Below are positions 32,920 to 44,002 of a stretch of 64,000 nt of DNA, piece by piece. Origin of the DNA: Proteles cristata cristata (lineage: Eukaryota; Chordata; Mammalia; Carnivora; Hyaenidae); assembly GCA_017311185.1 (NCBI GenBank), contig JAESUZ010003286.1, positions 248,001-312,000 on the forward strand. The letters are read 5' to 3'. Below the pieces are notes generated by a model. The model had not been told where the DNA came from, did not search any database, and was given only the letters and a program-made list of their open reading frames with translations. The translations under genes and the position numbers were made by a program. The stretch's first letter is position 1; each line of letters starts with the position of its first letter.

Positions 32920-33075
32920 GTTCACGTTGACACACTGAGTCAATCTGTGCTCCTTTGATTTTCACACCCCCTGGGAGGTAGACCAGGCATGTGGTACCAT
33001 CCCTGTTCTGTAGGTGGGGAGAGGAAGGCTCAGAGAGGGTAAGGGACATCCCTATAGTCCCTGTAAGCCAGGCTT
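32920..33075 (-). mobile_element. MIR fragment
   Basis: 'ccctgttctgtaggtggggagaggaaggctcagagagggtaaggg' is antisense MIR core, with a matching 3' part upstream. Confidence 0.65.
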
Positions 33076-33477
33076 CCATGCTCATGGGACAGTTTTTGTG
33101 GTTCATTTTTGAGCCCCCCCTACCCTCGACTTACTCTGGGGCCCAAGTATGTGAGTAAAGTTCGAAAGGCAAATGGCACTTGAGTCCCCAGGTGGACTGC
33201 ACAAGTTAGCCACGAATTGGTCTGCTGGGCTTCAGAGCAGGCCCACCAGGGCAGGGGACACAGTGCAGGGGATGTGGAGGCTCAGTGGGACACCTGCCTG
33301 TGCCATCTGTCCCCGACTATTCTCCCAGAGGCTCCTCACCACAGCCAGTCTCTTTAAACTTACGGAGTGTCACCTGCCCACCACCCCAGATCAAGGTGAA
33401 AGGCAAGATGCCCTCAAGACCCATGAGTACAGGACCTCCCAACATCCATTTGTACCATAGTCACATATGGAAGTGCG

Positions 33478-33620
33478 GATGAGGTGGGTAGGTAATGTTG
33501 AGAATGCAGGTCCCTAGGCCCTGCCCCTTACAGGCCCTCAGTGGAGCCTAGGGACCTGCGCTTTAATACAGGGCTCCATGATTATGGGATGGATGGTCCC
33601 ATGGTTTGAGAGGCCCTACT
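33478..33620 (+). mobile_element. MER5A-like hAT DNA transposon remnant
   Basis: 'gttgagaatgcaggtccctaggccctgcccc', 'gggacctgcgctttaatacagg' and 'ggtttgagaggccctac' follow the MER5A order in diverged form. Confidence 0.6.
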
Positions 33621-33949
33621 TTAGCCTGAGGTCTCCTTAAATTCTTGAAGCCCTCCTCCATTCTGCCAGCTGCATCATTCTCCCTGACTTCTTGACTCAT
33701 TCTCTTTCTGTCTCCATCACAAGGGCATGGACATCAGTTCTGGTGTCACCTTGACATTCTGCGTGTACATCCTGAGCACCTGGGGCTGCAGAGAGGTGCA
33801 GAAACCCCTCACCCTGCGAGTGTGGGCTGGGAGTGCGGGAGTGAGGGCCCAGCTTTGCAAGATCATCTTGTTAGCTTCACAGAGCTGTGATCTTACAGCT
33901 AGAACCTTGTAAATCTTTGAATGTCAAACAGAGCAGGGCTGGGCGCAGG
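33621..33949. other. Unassigned intronic DNA, possibly L2-derived
   Basis: 'cattctgccagctgcatcattctccctgacttcttgactcattctctttctg' has an L2-like feel, but no firm landmark was found. Confidence 0.3.
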
Positions 33950-34360
33950 GTGTGGTGTGGTTAGGGGTAAGAATCTTACCATCTCAGCAGCTCATCCCAA
34001 CTCATCCACTGATTTCCTGGTTTGAGCGTGGGTAAGGCACTGCCCATCTTGGGCCTCAGTATCCCCATCTTTTTTTTTTTTTCTAGGATAGAGAGAGACA
34101 GCGTGAACAGGGGAGGGTCAGAGAGAGAGGGAGACACAGACTCTGAAACAGGCTCCAGGCTCTGAGCTGGCAGTCAGCACAGAGCCCGATGCGGGGCTCG
34201 AACCCACGAACCGCGAGATCATGACCCAAGTGAAAGTCGGACGCTTAACCGACTAAGCCACCCAGGTGCCCCTCAGTATCCCCATCTTTAAAGTCAAGGC
34301 TCCAACCTGATTCTGAGGTGACTTTAGTGCTCACTTATTCCAGTGGTGTCAGTAATAGCA
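33950..34360 (+). mobile_element. MIR split by a felid SINE
   Basis: 'gtttgagcgtgggtaaggcactgcccatcttgggcctcagtatccccatct' is the sense MIR core. It resumes after the SINE with 'aaagtcaaggctcca' and ends near 'agtaatagcaataag'. Confidence 0.65.
34073..34270 (-). mobile_element. Felid CAN SINE nested in MIR, young
   Basis: Minus-strand copy. A perfect 19-bp duplication (cctcagtatccccatcttt) is at 34054-34072 and 34271-34289. The pol III B box is intact (GGTTCGAGCCC on the minus strand). It is the best-preserved insertion in the window together with 2789-3008. Confidence 0.96.
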
Positions 34361-34879
34361 ATAAGACACACTGGAGCCCTCAGATCCTACTAGGCTCAGG
34401 GACGGGAACTTCCACAAACAAAAAGCCTTTCATGTTCTGACCATTGGGTTTGGCTAAGTCTATGGGTGTCTTTCTGATCAGACCTTTGCACAGGTGACAC
34501 TTAGTATTGGCAGCTTCCACTCAGCACCCTAGAAACCTGTTTCTGAGCTAAAGTCACACTTGACTCCCTGGGGGACCTTTTCACAGAAGCCTGCTTCCAA
34601 ATGGAATATAATTTCACTGTGCCTACTTAAACAATTTTTTTAAACATATTTTAAAGAGCTATCATTTTGCACGTGCACCATCCTAGAAAATAGGAGCAGC
34701 CCTTGAGCTCCCGGGTACCCCATTAAGTGCAGCACAGTGTCTTTCATCCTCACGGCGGGGGGCGGGGGACAGCTCTCAGAGAAGGGAGCAAAGCCAGATA
34801 GGGGAGGTTCAAGGACCAAGTAATGGGCCACGTGCCGTTGCTTCCTCTCACTGTCACCAGATGATTTTCCCAGGCATGT
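34361..34879. other. Unassigned intronic DNA
   Basis: No gene or repeat was recognised. A G-rich run is at 34755-34769. Confidence 0.35.
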
Positions 34880-35260
34880 TCTTCATTGTTTTCCTGCTCA
34901 GAGACCTTCAGTGGGTCCCACAGATCCAAGTGCAGACTTTCTTGACCTTGCTCAAGACTCACCTTGCTCTGCATCCCCCTTGGGGTGCCCCAGGCTCCAA
35001 GGTTCCTGGAGTACCTCCTGCTTCCTGCTCTCCTGGGTCAATTCTCAATGTCAGCTCCTCCCAGGAGCCTTCCCCAGACTCCTCACTCCCATCACTTGCT
35101 GAGTACTTCTCTTCCCTCTCTCTCGTTCTCATTCTTTGTTCTGAGTCCTGAGCCAGCCTGTCTCCACCAGCAGCATGGGCAGAGCCTAAGTGACTCAATC
35201 GGCTCCTCAGAGCCCAGCACAGGGCTTGGCACTTGGGCAGAGCTCATTGAAACAGGATGA
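34880..35260 (+). mobile_element. L2 LINE 3' region
   Basis: 'gctcagagaccttcagtgggtcccacagatccaagtgcagactttcttgacc' and the following C-rich 'ggagccttccccagactcctcactccc' are typical of the L2 3' region. A 'gcccagcacagggcttggcac' ending is near 35210-35230. Confidence 0.75.
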
Positions 35261-35605
35261 AATGAGCCTCTTCTCTGCATCCATCTTAGCCTTGCCTTTG
35301 AAGTTGATTTAATAGCTGCCAACATAATAATCAGTTGGATTGTTGGATCTCCTGTTTGTCCCTGAAAAATGAGCCCCTCCCCCTTCCAACACACACAAAA
35401 AGGAATGATTTTGAGGCTGTTGGAGCACGTACTCTCCTGAATTTGAAAACAGTTAATGCAGTGATAGTTTGTCTTGTTCTGGGGAGAAATGTTGTGAGTC
35501 TTTAGGGCGCCTGTGGTTCTGGGAAGTTTACAGTTTATGGAGCTATTCGTGGTCGGGAAGCTCAGGCCAGCAGGGTAATGGTCTGGCCTGGCCCTGTCTC
35601 TAGTG
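35261..35605. other. Unassigned AT-rich intronic DNA
   Basis: No repeat was recognised. The sequence looks unique, including 'gatttaatagctgccaacataataatcag'. Confidence 0.3.
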
Positions 35606-35750
35606 CTTCCCTTTCCTCCTTCCCCCCTCCTCCTTTCTTTTTGCTCCTCCCTCCTGCCCTCCTTCCCTCCATCCCTCCTCCCCACTCCCTGCTTCCCTCC
35701 TCCCTCTTTTCTCCTCCCTCCTGCCCTTGTTCCCTCCTCTCTCCTCCCTT
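35606..35750. repeat. Polypyrimidine tract of about 145 bp with a 67-bp internal duplication
   Basis: Roughly 95% C/T on the + strand, with only a handful of purines. The phrase 'ctcctccctcctgccct' begins at about 35644 and again at about 35711, suggesting a partial tandem duplication. Such tracts can adopt intramolecular triplex structure. Confidence 0.85.
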
Positions 35751-36309
35751 GAAGCTGGTCACTGGTGCCTTGGAATTATACTTCTGAGATCTTAGAGTGA
35801 TAGGAATGCTGTAAATCCGCATCACCTTTCCCTTTACAAGAAGGCAAGTGAGCAGGGTGTTGCTTTACAAGGGAAAGAAGCTCTGCCACAGCAAAACGCA
35901 AAGTGCTTGTCACACAGCTTTCCTGCCTCCTGTTTCTCTTTGCTTTGTTGTATTCAGTGGGTACCATGAGCCAGGAAGAAACATAGCTCATCTTTGTCCC
36001 CACCCTTGTTTTAGAGCCCTCTGTTCCTCAGCAGGGTCTCTGAGGCCATGCTCCCTCTTGCCCCTGTCACAGTGAGAAACTTCTATCCACCATGGACTAA
36101 CTGAGCAGCAGCCTTGGGGTGAAGGAGCAGAGATGCCTCTTTCTCTCTGTGTGAAGTGAAAGGCACAGGACTTCAGGTACTAGACAAGAGGAGAATGGAG
36201 CTGGATATCACCTCTGGGGCTTCTCAGGCTGGTCACAAAGATAGACGATGTGGAGGTATCCTGGCAGTACTCCAGGTGATCTGTGTCCATTCAGTGGTCA
36301 TTTTACAGA
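35751..36309. other. Unassigned intronic DNA
   Basis: No gene or confident repeat was recognised. Confidence 0.35.
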
Positions 36310-37330
36310 CCCCCACCCCCCACACATGTGCCAGGCACCAAGGACACCAACATAAATGAGACCCCAGGAGGTAGCCGTGAACTGGGTCAGGCACCGAGGT
36401 ATCTCAGACTTCACTTCATGGGGTGAAGGTCCCCACAGAGATGGCACGATCATACAGATTCCAAGGAAAGAGGCAGAAAGGCTTCCCAGGAGTTGAAGCT
36501 TCACCTAAGTCTTTAAAGACCAGCAGTCCAGGAGGAGGGTATCAACATGATGGCCCTGGCAACCCACCAGCAGGTGCTGAGCTGGGTCCTGAGGAAGCTC
36601 AGAGGTGGGTGCTGTGTGGCGAGGAGGTAAGGGAGGACCTTGTGGGGGAGAGCGAGACAGCCTGTGCCATGCCCAGAGGGAAAAGAACAACCCAGTAGCC
36701 AGTATGGCTTCAGCATCAAGGTATGTGGGGAGATGAGCATCTGGCAGGTTGTTCAACGGCCAGCTCCTAGAGCCCTCTGAGTCCCTGGAAGGAGTTTGGG
36801 CTTTAACCTAAAGACTGTTGGGAGTTTTTGAATTATAGACTGCCCCCACCTACTTCCCATCTATCAGCTTATCTTTTCCCCAAGTCAAATCATGGAGCTC
36901 CTTGAAACCTTGCTGGTACCACACAAGGACTGGGCCACTTGGGGCACACAGATTGATCCCATTAGAGCCTCTGCTCTAAAACTGAGGTCAGGTTGGAAAG
37001 TTAGTCCAGGATATGAAGTTGAAGAAACAGAGTCACATAGCAGTTAAAGCCAGCACTGAAAGAAATGTCTTAAGACTTTGCATGATTAATTGCCGTATGA
37101 ATTGGACAAATAATCAATGCAAGAATGGGGAGCAACAGGGGCAAAATGCCTCCCCAGGGTGGCTAGGGTCATTACTTAAAGGAGGTAAGATCTAAGCCTG
37201 GCCCTGAAGGCCTTTGGTGTCAAAAGGAGGAGCTAAAAAGAAAGGCCACTGCTGGTCAGGGGGGTGGGGAACAGGCTCTGACCTTGGCCAAGGGCCTGAC
37301 ACAGAGTGATATGATGATGTTTATGACTCT
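36310..37330 (+). mobile_element. Ancient interspersed repeat, family not assigned
   Basis: 'agccagtatggcttcag', 'aaggagtttgggctttaacctaaagactgttgggag' and 'gagtgatatgatgatgttta' follow, in order, a repeat phrase series common in mammals. It is discontinuous and diverged. The same family seems to occur at 22375-22690. Confidence 0.4.
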
Positions 37331-39389
37331 GAACCTGTATAGCATTCAGGGTTTGGGGAGCTAGCCAGTGTTGGAGACATGAGGGTTTTAGACTCTCACC
37401 TAAGTGTTAGCTGAATTATTTAAGAACTGTTTAAGTACTTAAAATAAGTCTATGCAGTCAAGACACCGCGTGCATTAATCGTAGATTCTGCACACAACCC
37501 AGGGCTTAGGATCTGGTTTAGGGACCCTGCATCCAATGACTGGCATCGTCCCAATATGCTGCTTCTGCCTCGTGAGCAGGCTTCTCCTGGGCATCCCAAC
37601 TGGGCTCAAAGGTTGTGGTGAGATCTCGCCTGGGACAGAGCGGGCCTTCAGATCCTCCTGCAAATCCAGATGCTCACCCAAGCCTATGGATGGGAGGCCG
37701 CCCCATGTCTGCTCCGGCGCCATCTGCAGACCATGGTTGGCTGTGGGCTCACAGAATGGCTGCAGCCATGGTCGCTTGGACGCTTTACAAAACAGCCATT
37801 TTGCATTGTCTACCACAAAGAAAAATCTTCATAAAGCACCCCAGTATGTATTTAAAACAGCAGGAGCTTCCTGGTGAACTCTGTAAGAAGAATTAGTTGC
37901 AAATTAAACCCCCAGGAAACGGAATGATTTGACCTATTGTATGGAACTGTTGGATGTGAGCCAATTAGATGTTGAAAGACATCTGCCTAAGATGATGATT
38001 TGGCTCTTGGAGTAGCTGATCTTAAGCCATTCCTTCTGGTAGATGTAAGGGAGTGCAATTGAGGGTCCTAGCAACAGCGACCTTCTCCAGAGTAGATAAG
38101 AACAACAGGAAATTAGCCTGCCCCACTTTGGTGTATAACTAGGCCCCCTGCAGGTCCTGACGGGTTTTCTTAGTACACTTGTTCTCCTAGTTTTGAGCAC
38201 CCCTCTTCTCTCTACTACCCCTGCCCTGTCCCCCACAACGTTACTCCTGCTATTAATTGTACTCGATGTTGTCCCTGAGGAAGACAAGATAGGCAGAGGG
38301 AGCCTTCTTCCAAGTGGAGATGGATGAGATTTTAATGGACTTCGTGACAGAAGGCTCCTCAGCAGGACCCCTGAGGTCCCATCCTGCCTCAGGCTTGGAG
38401 CACTCTGTGACCACTGCCTTTGGAGGGACGTTTTTACCGACCACAGCCAGTAGCTAGCCCCGCTGAGTTAGTCGTGAGGCTGAGCACAGCAGAGCCTTCT
38501 CCCAGGCGGCAGTGGGGCAGGTGGCTGACACATCAGGCCCAGAGGCCAGCAGGTGTAAACACCAGAGGAGACCTTGCATTAAAAGGGAGTTGAGAGATTC
38601 CTTGGGTGGGTGGGACATCACTGGGGAGGCACAGCCTCTTTGTCTCACCAGGAAGGGCGAGTGTGGAGTCCCCAGTCATGTGGCCTGTGGCTGGTGCCTC
38701 GTTAGGGGGACGTGAGTGAAATCTGAAGTGTGTGTCTGCGTGGTGCGGCTATAACGTGACAGCTGCCACCCTCCCCCCACTCTTCCTTCTTCCCAGCTCT
38801 TGCCTCCCCCACCCCGTTTCCGAGCGAGGAAGCCTGTCTGGCAGCACCGACTCAGCTGTCATACCACATCAGTTTTTGTAGGTTCTCAGCTAGTGGAAAA
38901 GTGCCAAACACGAGCAGATGATCTACTTAATGAAACGCTCAGGAAGAAAGCTTCAGTTCCAGTTATTAGGGGTTTCACATATGACATAAAGGCAGTCCTT
39001 TTCCCAGAGCTTTACCGAATTGTTCGTGCTAGATGCCACACAAAAACTATGTGATGTTTCTGAACCCTGGAATCCTATCGGGCCTCCCCAGAACCTTGTC
39101 ACACATTGCAGCATCCTTCGCTTTGGGGGCAGGCATCGAAAATATTGAATAGTGAGAAGAAGAAGTTGATTCTATTTGTTCAGCATCAGTGAAAGGCACT
39201 GTACACCACTGATACCACAGAGGAAAAATGAAATGAGACATCTCCTCGTGGATATAAACCAATTGAACAGCGAGTCATTTATACCAGATGTCAGCTCGAA
39301 ATCAGGTTGTGTATCTATCTGTGCATATGTATGCGTATGCCGCCCTAATCTGTAACATCTGCATAGGGTTTTATGGTTTACAAGGCTCT
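37331..39389. other. Unassigned intronic DNA
   Basis: No gene or confident repeat was seen in about 2 kb, which is unusual for this repeat-dense intron. The part 38860-39060 ('ggtttcacatatgacataaagg') looks unique. Open frames are short. Confidence 0.35.
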
Positions 39390-39545
39390 TTTATATCCTT
39401 TGTCTGGTTTTATTTTATAACAACTCCATGGAGTTGATATTAGTATTCTCCCCACCGCACAGCAGAGGCTGCCGAGGCTCTGCTGGGGCAAGTAACTCTC
39501 CCCAGGATGTGAGCTGGTAAATGGCAGGCAGGGCCTGAGCTTGAA
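39390..39545 (-). mobile_element. MIR fragment
   Basis: 'ttttataacaactccatggagttgatattagtattctccccaccgcacagcagaggctgccgaggctctg' is antisense MIR. Confidence 0.7.
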
Positions 39546-39789
39546 GTGAAATCTCCCAAGTCCAGTTCCAAAATGTGCATACCAGTACCAGAGTTGCCAG
39601 TGTGTTTGGTGCTTGGAATCGAAGCGCTGTGTTATTGGGAAAAGTAGGAAGTTAATCACTTGCATCACATTTGCATTTATTCCAAGGTAGTCAAGACCCG
39701 AAACCTACTGGAGTGAGGGGTGGGGCAGAGGACAGCATTCACATGCACAGTGCTCTTGGCTTGTTACTCATTGAGACCTAGTGATGTCA

Positions 39790-39863
39790 TTTGGCTGGTG
39801 AGCTGGAGGCCCAAAGAGGTTGGAGGACTCACTGAGGTCACCCAGGTCAGAGGTAGCCATCTG
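39790..39863 (-). mobile_element. MIR fragment
   Basis: 'gctggaggcccaaagaggttgg' and 'actgaggtcacccaggtcag' are antisense MIR. A SINE landed at its right edge. Confidence 0.55.
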
Positions 39864-40123
39864 GGGGTGCCTGGGTGGCTTAGTTGGTTATGCATCCAAA
39901 TTCCGCTCAGGTCATGATTTTGCAGTTCTTGGGTTCAAGCCCCACATTGGGCTCTGTGTTGACGGCTCAGAGCCTGGGGCCTGCTTTGGATTCTGTGTCT
40001 CCCTCTCTCTCCGCTCCTCCCCTCCTCATGGTCTATCTGTTTGTCTCTCTCAAAAATAAATAAAAAACAAACATAAAATAATAATAAATGCTCTGTTTCC
40101 TAACTTCTGTTTAAAAAAAAAAA
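39864..40123 (+). mobile_element. Felid CAN SINE with extra 3' sequence and a second poly-A
   Basis: Sense copy from 'gggggtgcctgggtggctta' to 'aaaaataaataaaaaacaaac' (about 40075). It is followed by AT-rich sequence and 'gctctgtttcctaacttctg', and then a second A-run (40113-40123). A weak duplication (gaggtagccatctg and gaagtggccttctg, 11 of 14) at 39850-39863 and 40124-40137 encloses the whole block. Confidence 0.85.
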
Positions 40124-40279
40124 GAAGTGGCCTTCTGATCCAGCAGATACTTCTCCTCCCCTCTGGTAGTACTGAGTTATGAGAACCACACAGAAGTATA
40201 GAATGGAAATACATTTTATATGAAGAAACAAAATGAAAAAGAGGGATTCAGTAAATGAACGAATAGCTCAGATCAGTTG

Positions 40280-40370
40280 GCCACCTAACCTGGAGCCACT
40301 TTGCGGATGAGGAAGCAGCAAGGAGAGGCCTGCTCAGGGTCTGCTAGCAGTAAGCTCAAGACAGGCACCT
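40280..40370 (-). mobile_element. MIR fragment
   Basis: 'cactttgcggatgaggaagcagcaaggagaggcctgctcaggg' is diverged antisense MIR. Confidence 0.5.
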
Positions 40371-42509
40371 GACCCCCAACCCGAGTTTGGCCTGTTGACA
40401 CCACCCCACCTGTGTCCCAGCTTCAGGCAAGCCGTTGGGTGCTGAGTTTTCCATCTGTCTTTGAGCTGGTGGTAGGAAGGGTCCTGGGGTTCCTCCAGTT
40501 CTCTCTCTCCAGCTCCATAGTTGGAAGTGAACCTTACGTTCCACGCTGCAGCAACCCTCCCTGACAGGTGAGACGGTAATCTCAGGCTCCCATCAAAAAT
40601 TCCGTATTTCTCAACGGCGAGTCCACACTAGGACTCCTGGTTATTTTTAGACAGGAGTTTGATATTTTCTGTTCTGTCCCACTTTGTTTTCCCGCCTAGC
40701 TGGGGTGATATTTTCTGTCTAGCAATAATTTGGAACTGCCTTATTTTTAGCTTTGCTTTTCTTCCTGCGATTTCCTTTCTCTTCCAATTTAATGTACACT
40801 CAAATAGGCTCCCTTTCCCACCCCGCCTTCCCCCAGTCCTTGTTCCCTGGGTCACAAAACTTCATCCAAACGGCAGGTGCTCAGCCTCCTCTTGTCCTAA
40901 GCACAAGCAAGAGGGAGAGTCTTCCGCAAGCCCCGAGTAGCTACTTGTAACCTGGGCTGCTGCTTGTCACTTTATGAAAGCTTCGTCACCTGTCACTTAC
41001 CCTGTGTGCCCGCAACTCCTTGCATGGGTACATACCTGAGAAAAATATGCTTCTAACCCATGCACCCTGCCCACCTCCAGCCCACTTCCACAGAAGAACT
41101 GGCAGACCAGGGGACCCGAGGGGCTCAGGCACTGGGCTGCTAGAGCGCCTAACACATGAACATACAACTCTGTGTATGTGTGTCCATATATAAATGCACA
41201 CACACCCATGCACACATACTCTCGTGCTGCAGGGGACCCATGGTTGTTACAGAGCATTGCCGTGTTTACTTCATTTACACTGCCCCATGTGCAGTGGCAA
41301 AGCAGCAGGGAAAATCTAGTTTAATACTTGAGGAAACAGGTCCCAGGGGACCTGACTAGACCAGCCCAGCCCCAGGCATAAGCTAAGGACCCAAGGCCCC
41401 TGAACACTAGTTGGCATCCTCAGAAGCCTTTGATGGCTCCCTGTTGCGTCACCACTAAAATGTGAGCCTTTTAGGCTAGCAGTACTTGAGCAGATGACAC
41501 ACTTAGGTAAATAGCCCCAGAAAAGATTGTGTTTTAGGCTGTAAGCTGCTTCTTTAGGGAAGGGACCAGATTTGATTGATCAACATGTTCCATCAACCAG
41601 CGGCACAAATGCTCAGTCAGGTGAGTGAAGAATGAACTAGTTAAACTAGTTGCCATATCTGGCCTCCCTGTCTCATTCCCCCTTGCCGCAGGGATTTCCA
41701 GCGAATGGGCTCTCAGTCCATTTCCCAAAGTACACTTCTTATGTTGGAACCTAGAATCCTGTGAATAAGAATTTTTGTTCAGCTTGTAATCCCTTCTGAT
41801 CCCCTTGGCAAGGAGTCACCTTTCAGGAGGCAGCCACTTCTAGAACTAGGTGTCAAGGTGTAAACCCCATTCATCCCTGAGCACACCCCCTCCCCAAAGG
41901 GCAACCTGTTTGCTTATTGCCCATCTTAGGTTGATTTTGGTTCACGGCTTGCTGATCAACATTGGTTGATGGGAAGTACCTTGACTTGTGACTTAGAAGA
42001 ACAGATATGAAACTCCTGGGAGAGTGGGAGAGTGGGAACCCTTGGCAGTAAAACCCAAAAGTGATCGGGCTCCCCCCGCAGCTGTGTGTCTTGGGAAAGC
42101 CTTCATCATTTGTGGTGCCCAGATTGTAACTGCAAATCTTTCACATGTCTTTAACACTCCCTGGATGACCAGGGCTATGTTTAGGGGTCTTGTTATAATT
42201 AAAATGCACATCTTAGAGCTAAAAACCAAGAGAGAATTTCTTCTGAACTCTGTTTCCTAAACTTCAAGTGTGTAAACATGACATGAAATGGAAATTGTTT
42301 AGAAACAGTTACAAAAGCAGAAGCTGTTGATCTAAAGCCTGTTCCACCGGAATGTTAAGTAGAAGATGAGGGAATTCCACAGCCGGTGCTTCCCGAAAGC
42401 AGCAGGGAGTGTGAGTGATAAGGACAGAGCGCATTGGCTCTGACAAAAGCAGATAGAAGCAGATGCAGCAAATCCCAGCTACCCAAGCACCCTTAGTTTC
42501 CTCCCTCTC
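40371..42509. other. Unassigned intronic DNA
   Basis: No gene or confident repeat. It includes a CA/TG alternating stretch at 41165-41222 and a double AACTAGTT motif at 41635-41651. Confidence 0.35.
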
Positions 42510-42640
42510 CTGACGCAGCCTCCGTTTCCTCATCTGTCCAGGGTTAATCTAAACTTCCTGGCACAGAGTCTAGTGTAAAGCAGACCCTCAACAAGTGCCA
42601 TCACCACCATCACTAACAACAACAATAAAGAGGATGGTTT
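42510..42640 (+). mobile_element. MIR fragment
   Basis: 'gcctccgtttcctcatctgtccaggg' and 'cctggcacagagtctagtgtaaagcagaccctcaacaagtg' follow the sense MIR order. Confidence 0.65.
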
Positions 42641-42673
42641 CATGTGACACATCTAAACATGAAACTTCTTTTT

Positions 42674-42891
42674 CTTAAAATTTTTTTTAACATTTATTCA
42701 TTTTTCAGAGAGACTGACACAGTGGGAGTGGGGGAGATGGAGAGGGAGAGGGAGACAGACACAGAATATGAAGCAGGCTCCAGGCTCTGAGCTGTCAACA
42801 CAGAGCCCAATGTGGGGCTGAACTCACGGACTGTGAGATCATGACCTGAGCCAAAGTCAGACGCTTAACCGACTGAGCCACCCAGGTGCCT
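42674..42891 (-). mobile_element. Felid CAN SINE
   Basis: Full-length minus-strand copy. A perfect 14-bp duplication (tgaaacttcttttt) is at 42660-42673 and 42892-42905. The B box has lost one base (minus strand 'gttcagccc'). Confidence 0.95.
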
Positions 42892-42905
42892 TGAAACTTC
42901 TTTTT

Positions 42906-43003
42906 GAAGTTTTTTTTCCATTTCTTTTTAAATGTCCATTCTTGAGAGAGAGCATGCATGCAGGTGGAGGAGGAGAGAGGGCTTGAGCCACCCAGGCGCC
43001 CTC
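42906..43003 (-). mobile_element. Internally deleted CAN SINE
   Basis: The T-rich tail complement and 'gagagagagcatgcatg' of the CT-rich end are followed directly by 'gcttgagccacccaggcgccc', the extreme head. The whole tRNA-derived middle is missing. It abuts the intact SINE at 42674-42891 in the same orientation. Confidence 0.8.
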
Positions 43004-43039
43004 AGTTTTTAAAGAATTTTAAATTTAGAATTTTTTTAT

Positions 43040-43465
43040 TACATTAAAAAAAAACACATGCTCTGTGCAAGACGATTCAACTTGCAGCAGCACAGAGGAA
43101 GTGAAAGGTGAAATCTCTATCCAGAGATAAGGATTGTTAATAATTTGTGTATTCATTTGGCCTTTGCCCATTTGCTTAGAGAACTACACATCTCCACGTA
43201 TTACAAGCATGTTTTCTACACGAACGCTCTCCTACTAAACATCCTTCTGTGTCACAGACCTTGTCCGAAGCTGCCCATTCTCTTGAATGGTTCTATCCTG
43301 GACTGTGGCACACTGTATTCTTCATCCCCCTTATTCATAGACTTTTAACTTGTTTTCGGTTTTTCCTTCTTACATTCCATAGCAACCATCCATGTACATA
43401 TACTTCTCTACGAGGGTCTGGACATTTCTGTAGGATCGATTCCCAGAAGTGGAACTTGAAGACGT
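43040..43465 (-). mobile_element. Old L1M LINE-1 3' fragment
   Basis: 'caaccatccatgtacatatacttctctacgag' and 'atttctgtaggatcgattcccagaagtggaac' are antisense L1M 3' landmarks, with diverged flanking sequence back to about 43040. Confidence 0.75.
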
Positions 43466-43751
43466 AATACTTAATTCTTGTTAAGTTTACCAGTTTTATC
43501 TCTGAGAAAGCCATTTCCCAGTTTCTGCTCCCTCTACCAGTCTCTGAGTAACATTCCCTTCCTCGGGTAGACAAATATTTTTAAAATATTTTTTTCTGTG
43601 CTACTGTCTACATTTGCAAAAGCCTCTTTGTTTCTGTTCCTTCATCCAGTATTTACAGGGCATCTGCAGAGCCAGGTTCTGTGCTGGGAATTGCAGAGGG
43701 TGTGTCTGGATGGCTTGAAGTTGAACTTGGCTCTCAGAAGCTGGGTGATGG

Positions 43752-43988
43752 ATGAGGCACCTGGGTGGCTCAGTCAGTAGAGTATCCAACTTCCGCTCAG
43801 GTCATGATCTCAAAATTCGTAAGGTCAAGCCCCCACGAGTCTCACTGCTCTCAGCTCAGAGTCTGGAGCCTGCTTCAAATTTTGTGTCTCTCCCTCTCTC
43901 TTCTGCCATCTCCCCACACCCCCACTTGTGCTCGCTCTCAAAAATAAATTAATAAACATTAAAAAAAAAGAGAAAAAGAAGAAGAAGA
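43752..43988 (+). mobile_element. Felid CAN SINE with (AAG)n tail
   Basis: Sense copy from 'gatgaggcacctgggtggctcag' to 'aaaaataaattaataaacatt'. Its poly-A tail has become a GAA/AAG microsatellite. An imperfect 14-bp duplication (agaagctgggtga and agaagctgaagtga type) lies at about 43736-43748 and 43989-44002. Confidence 0.93.
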
Positions 43989-44002
43989 AGAAGCTGAAGT
44001 GA

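Noticed and set aside
35092..35685. 197-codon minus-strand open frame
   Set aside because: Its start encodes an Arg/Glu/Gly-rich stretch from the polypyrimidine tract and its end is L2-derived. The composition is an artefact.
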